From Oscillospiraceae bacterium (GTDB lineage: Bacteria; Bacillota; Clostridia; Oscillospirales; Oscillospiraceae): a stretch of DNA of 47,283 nt. Shown piece after piece: positions 42,657 to 47,283 of the stretch. The notes beneath the pieces were generated by a model. The model searched no databases, had not been told where the DNA came from, and saw only the letters and a list, made by a program, of their open reading frames with translations. Numbering within the stretch: position 1 is the stretch's first letter; the number at the start of each line of letters is the position of its first letter. Location of the stretch: the NCBI GenBank assembly GCA_020025675.1, contig JAHHRS010000010.1, positions 1 through 47,283 on the forward strand, read 5' to 3'. The position numbers were made by a program, and so were the translations under genes.

Positions 42657-43346
42657 TTATTCTCTGCTCAGCACAGCTCCAACTGTCTGAAACATTGTTT
42701 TAAACTCAGCACCCAAGCTAAAATTCTCTATATCATAAAGATTATACTTCATTTTTTTCGGCAGAATATCATTAACATAAGTCTCGTCAGCATCTTCCGA
42801 TTTTTCCAGAAGTTCCGCCTCGTCCTTATATCTGATGCTTGCCTGAGAGGTAACGCCGGCCGGCAGTAAAAGAGTGGCCATCATTTTGGGGGTGTATCGC
42901 TCCACATATTTTGGAACTTCCGGTCTTGTGCCAACAAAGCTCATATCTCCCAGAAGGATATTAAAAAGTTGGGGAATTTCGTCCAGACGGCAGTTTCTTA
43001 TAAATGAACCTACTCTTGTAATCCTGCTGTCATTGCCGACTGTAACCTGAGTTCCCAGTTTTTCGGCATTATTTACCATAGTTCGGAATTTAAATATTCT
43101 AAATTTCCTGCCGTATTTTGTCACTCGTTTCTGTCTGAAAAACACAGGCCCGGGGCTGTCCAGCTTAATAATAACCGCAAGAATGAGGAAAATCGGAGAT
43201 AAGAGAACTATCATAATCAGCGACATAACCACATCAAAAATTCTCTTTACTATCAGACTTCCCTGTTTTTTCTTCAGTCTTTCATAATATGGCCTTACTT
43301 CTTCATTTTTTAATTCAGCGGGCAGTTCATCCCATTTTTTCAGCAT
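42657..43346 (-). CDS. Initiating sugar-phosphate transferase (PF02397 type)
   Basis: About 229 residues. One N-terminal membrane helix (KRIFDVVMSLIMIVLLSPIF) opens the typical polyprenyl-phosphate glycosyl-1-phosphate transferase core: SPGPVFFRQKRV, KFRTM, RNCRLDEIPQLFNILLGDMS, and GTRPEVPKYV. The single-helix, about 200-residue form is like PglC/WcaJ C-terminal halves. It transfers the first sugar-1-phosphate to undecaprenyl phosphate. With the upstream 4,6-dehydratase/aminotransferase pair, a bacillosamine-type first sugar is possible. Start ATG 43346, preceded by a GGGGAAAG site; longer N-terminal readings overlap the carboxypeptidase gene. Confidence 0.91.
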   Translation of the reverse strand: MLKKWDELPAELKNEEVRPYYERLKKKQGSLIVKRIFDVVMSLIMIVLLSPIFLILAVIIKLDSPGPVFFRQKRVTKYGRKFRIFKFRTMVNNAEKLGTQVTVGNDSRITRVGSFIRNCRLDEIPQLFNILLGDMSFVGTRPEVPKYVERYTPKMMATLLLPAGVTSQASIRYKDEAELLEKSEDADETYVNDILPKKMKYNLYDIENFSLGAEFKTMFQTVGAVLSRE

Positions 43347-43365
43347 CAAAATCTTTCCCCTATGA

Positions 43366-44175
43366 TCAGTATTTAAAATCAGGCACATAATGGGCGTAGA
43401 ATTCCTCATAGCAAAGGTCGTTTTCCATTATGAATTTAGCGGCCTCTACTCCCACATAGCGATAATGCCATGGCTCGTCCCAACCGGTAAGAAGCAGTTT
43501 TTTTGTGGGGTAGCGCTTAATAAAGCCGTATTCTGCACAGTGAGCATCAAGCCATGCGTAAAAATCCTGATTCATTTCGCTGTATACAAGTCTGGAATAC
43601 TGCTTATCAAACAGGTCTACTGCAAGCCCTAACTGGTGTTCGCTGGTGCCGGCCATCATGGTTATTTTTTTTGCCTCTTCAACAGCTTCCTGATATTTGG
43701 GATCTGTATAGTCTGTAACCGGATAGGCAATCTGGCTTGCCTTGCTGTTAAAAAGCTTATTCTGGAACGAATAAGAACGGTAAGCACCGCCCACATGTAC
43801 AGTAAAGCCCGCCTCTTCCAGTGCATCCAGCATTGCGTCAAGATACGGCATAGCCGCTACGGAAAACATCATATATGACGTGCGCTCAATTTTGGCAACT
43901 TCCGGCTCAAAGGCAGAAGGAAGAATGCGTTCTTCATTTATCAGGTTATACTGGTCCATAGTTATATCGATTTTAGGCCATATATCCGGTGTAGGCTCCG
44001 GAGTTTCGGTAGCATTTGGGTCTGCAAACGACACACTGTCACCCCGGACAAATGCCCCGTCCACGCCGCCGACTATTATATCTGTCTTTCTGTCCATGCG
44101 GGACACAACTATGGTATAAAGCACTGTACAGAGAGCCACTACACATAAAATCCAGGTCGTTCTTTTTCTTCTCAT
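43366..44175 (-). CDS. VanY-type D,D-carboxypeptidase (M15 family)
   Basis: About 269 residues. A short cytoplasmic start (MRRKRT), one membrane anchor (about 5-25) and an extracellular region. The M15B peptidase domain has GGAYRSYSFQ, the zinc motif SEHQLGLAVDLFD (His and Asp ligands) and the third zinc ligand in EPWHYRYVG. It trims D-Ala from peptidoglycan stems or acts on a related amide bond. It is the first gene behind the strong operon promoter, 19 bases ahead of the phosphoglycosyltransferase. The ATG at 44175 has GAGGTGA upstream. A role in attaching the glycan to, or tailoring, the wall is possible. Confidence 0.9.
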   Translation of the reverse strand: MRRKRTTWILCVVALCTVLYTIVVSRMDRKTDIIVGGVDGAFVRGDSVSFADPNATETPEPTPDIWPKIDITMDQYNLINEERILPSAFEPEVAKIERTSYMMFSVAAMPYLDAMLDALEEAGFTVHVGGAYRSYSFQNKLFNSKASQIAYPVTDYTDPKYQEAVEEAKKITMMAGTSEHQLGLAVDLFDKQYSRLVYSEMNQDFYAWLDAHCAEYGFIKRYPTKKLLLTGWDEPWHYRYVGVEAAKFIMENDLCYEEFYAHYVPDFKY

Positions 44176-44214
44176 ATGGCTCACCTCTTTTAGATTATCA
44201 AAAAATTTCAATAT

Positions 44215-44243
44215 ATTATAGCATTTATGCTCTAATTATTCAA
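44215..44243 (-). promoter_or_regulatory. Promoter of the large glycan operon
   Basis: On the minus strand, TTGAAT (44238-44243), a 17-base spacer and TATAAT (44215-44220), with TG just upstream of the -10 box. It lies 40 bases before the carboxypeptidase ATG. No other comparable promoter is seen down to ugd. Confidence 0.7.
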
Positions 44244-44310
44244 GTATTTCCATAATTCAAAGCTCATTGCCCCCAATTTTCGTGTAAAATTAAATATATT
44301 GCAAAATTTA

Positions 44311-44340
44311 AATCCCCAAATACCAATAGATTTGGGGATT
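44311..44340 (-). terminator. Terminator of sigK
   Basis: A 10-bp stem AATCCCCAAA/TTTGGGGATT (44311-44320 with 44331-44340) with a 10-base loop; on the minus strand TTTAAATTTT follows. It separates sigK from the glycan operon. Confidence 0.75.
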
Positions 44341-44363
44341 TTGGAAAACTTTATATTTTCTCC

Positions 44364-45041
44364 TTACTCGCCTCCAAGTGCTGCCCTGAGTTTTTCAAGG
44401 GCCTTTTTTTCTATTCTGGAAACATAGGATCGGCTTATATGGCACAGCTCCGCCACCTCACGCTGAGTCTTTTCCTGGCTGCCGCCTATACCGTAGCGAA
44501 GGCGGATAATCTTTGCCTCCCGCTGGCTCAAAGTATCATCTATGCAGTCTTTCAGCGCCTCGCACAGCTCCCCCCTTCCTATCCGCTCCGCCATGTCATC
44601 TTCCTGTGACACAACGTCCATAAGGGACAGACCCTCGCCGTCTACGTCCAAAGCGTCGGAAAGGCTTATGTCTCCTGCCGTTTTTTTCCGGCTGCGAAAG
44701 TACATTAGTATCTCATTTTCTATACAGCGGGAGGCATAGGTAGCAAGGCGAACACCTTTATCCGGCTTATAGCTGTTGATTGCTTTTATAAGCCCTATGG
44801 TGCCTATTGATATTAAATCTTCAGTATCCTCTCTGGTGTAGTATTTTTTCATAATGTGAGCTACAAGCCTTAAATTATGCTCTACCAGTGCATTTCTGGC
44901 CTCTATGTCCCCTTCTGCCCATCTGCTGAGATATTCCGCCTCCTCTTCCTTGCTCAAGGGTTTGGGGAATGAATCTGTGGGAGAAATGCGGAGCATAAAA
45001 AGTAAGCTGTTCATCAATAACATAAACGCGTAATCTAACAT
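44364..45041 (-). CDS. sigK: Sporulation sigma factor sigma-K (pro-form)
   Basis: About 225 residues. A hydrophobic N-terminal pro-sequence (MLDYAFMLLMNSLLFMLRIS, about 20 residues) is followed by the mature start PKPLSKEEEAEYLSRW. Region 2 has ARNALVEHNLRLVAHIMKKY and DLISIGTIGLIKAINSY, then LATYASRCIENEILMYFR. Region 4 has a helix-turn-helix, TQREVAELCHISRSYVSRIE. This is the sigma-K pattern: it is made as an inactive membrane-tethered form in the mother cell and cut by SpoIVFB. The gene is not interrupted by a skin-like element. The ATG at 45041 has GGGGTGA upstream; no good sigma-E promoter could be recognised by eye. Confidence 0.9.
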   Translation of the reverse strand: MLDYAFMLLMNSLLFMLRISPTDSFPKPLSKEEEAEYLSRWAEGDIEARNALVEHNLRLVAHIMKKYYTREDTEDLISIGTIGLIKAINSYKPDKGVRLATYASRCIENEILMYFRSRKKTAGDISLSDALDVDGEGLSLMDVVSQEDDMAERIGRGELCEALKDCIDDTLSQREAKIIRLRYGIGGSQEKTQREVAELCHISRSYVSRIEKKALEKLRAALGGE

Positions 45042-45110
45042 TTTATCACCCCAAATAAGCATATTCTCCCATAGCCCGTACAAATTCGTCACGGCTTGGC
45101 CTAATACATT

Positions 45111-45145
45111 AAAAAAGCACCGTTTGCATTGTCTGCAAACGGTGC
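45111..45145 (-). terminator. Terminator of the CoA-transferase gene
   Basis: A 12-bp perfect stem GCACCGTTTGCA/TGCAAACGGTGC (45117-45128 with 45134-45145) with a 5-base loop; on the minus strand TTTTTT follows. It isolates the gene from sigK. Confidence 0.9.
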
Positions 45146-45159
45146 ATCCTTGTATTTAC

Positions 45160-46773
45160 TTACTTCTGGTTCCAGCCTGTGTTTCCATCGGAGAACATCA
45201 GGTTTTTGGGATTATCGGGATAAGCTGTATTGAATACGGCAGGACCGGGGAAGCCCACTGTGCCGTCTACTGCATCACATGCAACATACTGCCGAATATC
45301 GTTCCATACGGGTTCCGTACTGTGAAGGCTAAGGGTGCTGTATTTGCCGCCTCTTTTACCGCTCTCGCACAGGTCTGTACACTCGTGGAGGAACTGGGCA
45401 CCTCTGGTAAGAGAGGTAGTAACCTTGTAGCCGCCGCCGTTTTTAAGTCTGTGAGATATTGAGAGCAAAGTGCCGAGGGCAAGAATAAATCCGGGGAAAT
45501 AGTCAAGGGGAACGCCGTTAAGATTTTCGGGCTTTTCCATACTGCCGTTTCTCACCGAAAGGCCGGTTATATCCTCAGCACAGGGAGCCCAGCCGGGACG
45601 GTGTTTCCATACAGTGTCGGAGAAGCAGTTAAGGTTTGCATATATGACGTTGGGGTTTAGTTCCCGTATATCACTCTCTGAAAGCCCGAAATGGTCAAGA
45701 GCGCCGTTCTGATAGGAATATGTAATAACGTCTGCCTCTTTAATAAGCTCCTTTGCCCGTTTAAGCTGGTCGGGATTATTGAAGTCAAGCTGAATTGAGT
45801 GCTTTCCTGCCCAGCCGTCCAGCTCAAGCATAGCCTGCTCCTGCTCCATGTATTGGCCCCGTCTTATCATAAGCACGTCTGCGCCGTACTTTGCAAGGAC
45901 TCTGGAACATGCAGGGCCTGCAATTATATGGGTAAGGTCAAGGACTTTAATACCGGACAGAGGCCCTCTGGAATTGGGCTTTCCGTAGTCAGGTGATACC
46001 CCGTCGCCAAACTTTTCCTCTATTATAAGAGGCATTGAAATTACGGCCTTGCCAACTTCGCTCTGCTCCCACTCCTCACGGCTTCTCAGCATACAGGCAC
46101 ATGCTCCGCAGTCAAAAGCCATCTCTTCAAGCTCAATGGCGCTCTTTTCCGAAACCTTCTGAGCAATTTCCTTCTTATCCTCCGCAATACTGAAAAAAGT
46201 GTACTTATTGGAGGGCTTTCTCATATTCATAGCCTCAAACAGCTTTCTCTGCTGATCCTGATAATAGACATGGAAAGAAACGTCTCTGCCGTCTGCGGCT
46301 TTATACTTATAAAAAGAGCCGTTAATTGCGTTATTTACGGAAGCGGCTGAATTAAAGCGGCGCTTCTGGAATTTTCTTCCGTTATGGTCTGCCATAAAAA
46401 GGCGGATAGCCTGAAGACCTGCAAACGAAACGTCGCAGTAGCTTTGAGCACCGCTCACGTCGTCCCCTCTCAGTTCACCGATTTCGGTGGCAACAGAGCT
46501 GCATGCGGCAAGGACAGCTGCGATTGCGGGAGTCTGGAGAATTTTCTCATGCTTAAAGAGCTTATTTACAGCAGGCACACGCTTTGCAAGCATTGCGGCG
46601 GCAAACGGGCCGGGAAACGGATTTCCGGTGAAACATGCCTTTTTAAACTGCCCTTTACGGTTTGGGTCGGCAACAAAGCAGGTAGGTATAGGCTTAATTC
46701 CGTACTTTTCAACCAAATCGTCAAAAATGACCTGTGCCTGCTGCGCTTTTCGGGTAATAACAGTGTTTGACAT
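45160..46773 (-). CDS. CaiB/BaiF family III CoA-transferase, unusual domain order
   Basis: 537 residues. The family's N-terminal motif (VLDLTHIIAGPACSRVLAKY, then GADVLMIRRG) appears only at about 277-306, preceded by about 270 residues. That first half includes ADGRDVSFHVYYQDQQRKLF (160-179), a pattern normally found in the C-terminal part of the family, and a Cys-rich stretch (DCGACACMLR). The catalytic Asp is in NGVPLDYFPG (about Asp424), in line with the family's VxxADxxxG motif. It should move CoA between carboxylic acids, with the Asp forming an anhydride intermediate; no substrate can be named. The gene is single, with its own terminator; an AAAGGA site precedes the ATG. Confidence 0.85.
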   Translation of the reverse strand: MSNTVITRKAQQAQVIFDDLVEKYGIKPIPTCFVADPNRKGQFKKACFTGNPFPGPFAAAMLAKRVPAVNKLFKHEKILQTPAIAAVLAACSSVATEIGELRGDDVSGAQSYCDVSFAGLQAIRLFMADHNGRKFQKRRFNSAASVNNAINGSFYKYKAADGRDVSFHVYYQDQQRKLFEAMNMRKPSNKYTFFSIAEDKKEIAQKVSEKSAIELEEMAFDCGACACMLRSREEWEQSEVGKAVISMPLIIEEKFGDGVSPDYGKPNSRGPLSGIKVLDLTHIIAGPACSRVLAKYGADVLMIRRGQYMEQEQAMLELDGWAGKHSIQLDFNNPDQLKRAKELIKEADVITYSYQNGALDHFGLSESDIRELNPNVIYANLNCFSDTVWKHRPGWAPCAEDITGLSVRNGSMEKPENLNGVPLDYFPGFILALGTLLSISHRLKNGGGYKVTTSLTRGAQFLHECTDLCESGKRGGKYSTLSLHSTEPVWNDIRQYVACDAVDGTVGFPGPAVFNTAYPDNPKNLMFSDGNTGWNQK

Positions 46774-46926
46774 TTGCGTTTTCCTTTCAGATTTTGATAT
46801 TAACCAAACATTCCCTATCAGGTATGCTTATTGTGAATTTATTATACACTATATTTTCAGTTCAGTATATATTTTTATCTTGTATTTTGTTAGACAATTT
46901 TCGTTATTTATACAAATTTCGTTCTT

Positions 46927-46966
46927 TGCAAAAACTGCCGTCCGAGGATGTATGCGGACGGCAGTT
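46927..46966 (-). terminator. Strong terminator
   Basis: A 12-bp GC-rich stem (AACTGCCGTCCG at 46933-46944 with 46955-46966) with a 10-base loop; on the minus strand it continues into TTTTTG. It probably ends the transcript of the C39-like gene, about 190 bases downstream of its stop. Confidence 0.8.
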
Positions 46967-47018
46967 AGAGAGGTGTATAATACCGGAGTGAGAGAGCCGG
47001 CATATTTTAATTAATTTT

Positions 47019-47077
47019 ACAGCCCGCCCGATTTTACTCTGACGGGCTGTAGGTTCATATGTAGAGGGACATATGAA
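47019..47077. repeat. Two adjacent hairpins ahead of the terminator
   Basis: Hairpin one pairs ACAGCCCG (47019-47026) with CGGGCTGT (47043-47050). Hairpin two pairs TTCATATGT (about 47054-47062) with ACATATGAA (about 47069-47077). Together with the terminator they form three stems in about 150 bases of non-coding sequence. Confidence 0.6.
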
Positions 47078-47154
47078 AGACCTTACTTCGTTGTGTCTAA
47101 ATAGTATCACCTGTTTTTGTAAGGTGCAAGCCGGGTAGGGGGATATTTTTTAAT

Positions 47155-47283
47155 TTATTTTTCTAAAACCCATAAATTTTGAATCTGGGCGCTTATTTCG
47201 TCAAATTTCCAGAGTCTGCCTGAATTTTTACGGCTGTTAGGGTCGTTGATTTTAATTTTTCCGTTTTCGTACCCGCTGAGCAC
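47155..47283 (-). CDS. C39-peptidase-like protein, 3' end only
   Basis: The last 42 residues of a minus-strand gene that continues past the window edge (VLSGYENGKIKINDPNSRKN, ending in NLWVLEK and TAA). The pattern GYENGKIKINDPNS with a following LWKFDEI resembles the C-terminal half of C39-like cysteine peptidase domains, including the Asp/Asn of NDPN. The rest is not seen, so the assignment is tentative. Confidence 0.65.
   Translation of the reverse strand: MLSGYENGKIKINDPNSRKNSGRLWKFDEISAQIQNLWVLEK

Larger units (their letters stand above)
46774..47154. other. Intergenic: CoA-transferase upstream region and hairpins
   Basis: No gene is seen. It contains an AT-rich probable promoter on the minus strand (TATAAT at 46841-46846, no good -35 box) and three hairpins described separately. 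Confidence 0.5.

Noticed and set aside
46487..47014. A 175-codon plus-strand frame
   Set aside because: Half of it is antisense to the CoA-transferase gene and the rest runs through a promoter and terminator region.

Overview
The window is a moderately AT-rich chromosomal segment from a low-GC Gram-positive, endospore-forming bacterium, most likely a member of the Clostridia. The evidence is a complete nusA-infB operon in Firmicutes order (rimP, nusA, rnpM/ylxR, ylxQ, infB, rbfA, nrnA, truB, ribF), a pro-sigma-K gene with a BofA-type inhibitor gene elsewhere in the window, YitT and MgtC/SapB membrane proteins, and a cell-wall-anchored protein with a sortase-type tail. I cannot name the species.

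Layout. At 1-54 the 5' part of a tRNA-Gly(GCC) runs off the left edge behind a near-consensus promoter. At 177-6753 (minus) there is a topoisomerase operon: parE-like, a small zinc-ribbon membrane protein, parC-like, yitT-like, and a lipoprotein with a degenerate transglutaminase fold. At 7102-12371 lie bofA (+), tandem mgtC paralogs (-), yjjG-murF (-) and a DEDDh exonuclease with a zinc knuckle (+). At 12617-14026 (-) is an InlB-repeat surface protein. At 14184-21983 (-) is the translation/RNA operon, with a leader terminator before rimP and an attenuator-like terminator between infB and rbfA.

From 22328 the window turns to cell-surface polysaccharide. A short plus-strand operon encodes a CpsC/Wzz-like chain-length protein, a CpsD-like BY-kinase that has lost its nucleotide-binding motifs, and an N-acetylhexosamine-kinase-like enzyme. 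About 1.1 kb without a confident gene follows, holding an IS256-family transposase remnant, a long imperfect hairpin and two doubtful small ORFs. Then comes an apparent minus-strand operon of about 18 kb (26067-44175) behind one strong promoter. In transcription order it encodes a VanY-like carboxypeptidase, an initiating phosphoglycosyltransferase, a membrane UDP-GlcNAc 4,6-dehydratase, a DegT aminotransferase, two GT2 enzymes, an EpsG-type polymerase, two more GT2 enzymes, a Wzx flippase, a TupA-like ATP-grasp protein, two tandem DegT paralogs, an LpxD-like left-handed beta-helix acyltransferase, a CapE-like dehydratase and a UDP-sugar dehydrogenase. Together these look like a Wzx/Wzy pathway for a glycan containing amino-deoxy sugars and a uronic acid.

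The right end carries sigK (-), a family III CoA-transferase with an unusual domain order (-), a cluster of hairpins, and the 3' end of a C39-peptidase-like gene.

The most interesting theme is fold-intact proteins that have lost catalytic residues, sitting beside intact partners: a DegT paralog with Arg in place of the PLP lysine and a missing C-terminal helix, a CpsD with all three Walker motifs degraded, and a lipoprotein with a transglutaminase fold lacking Cys and His. All functions are inferred from reading the sequence; no database search was possible.
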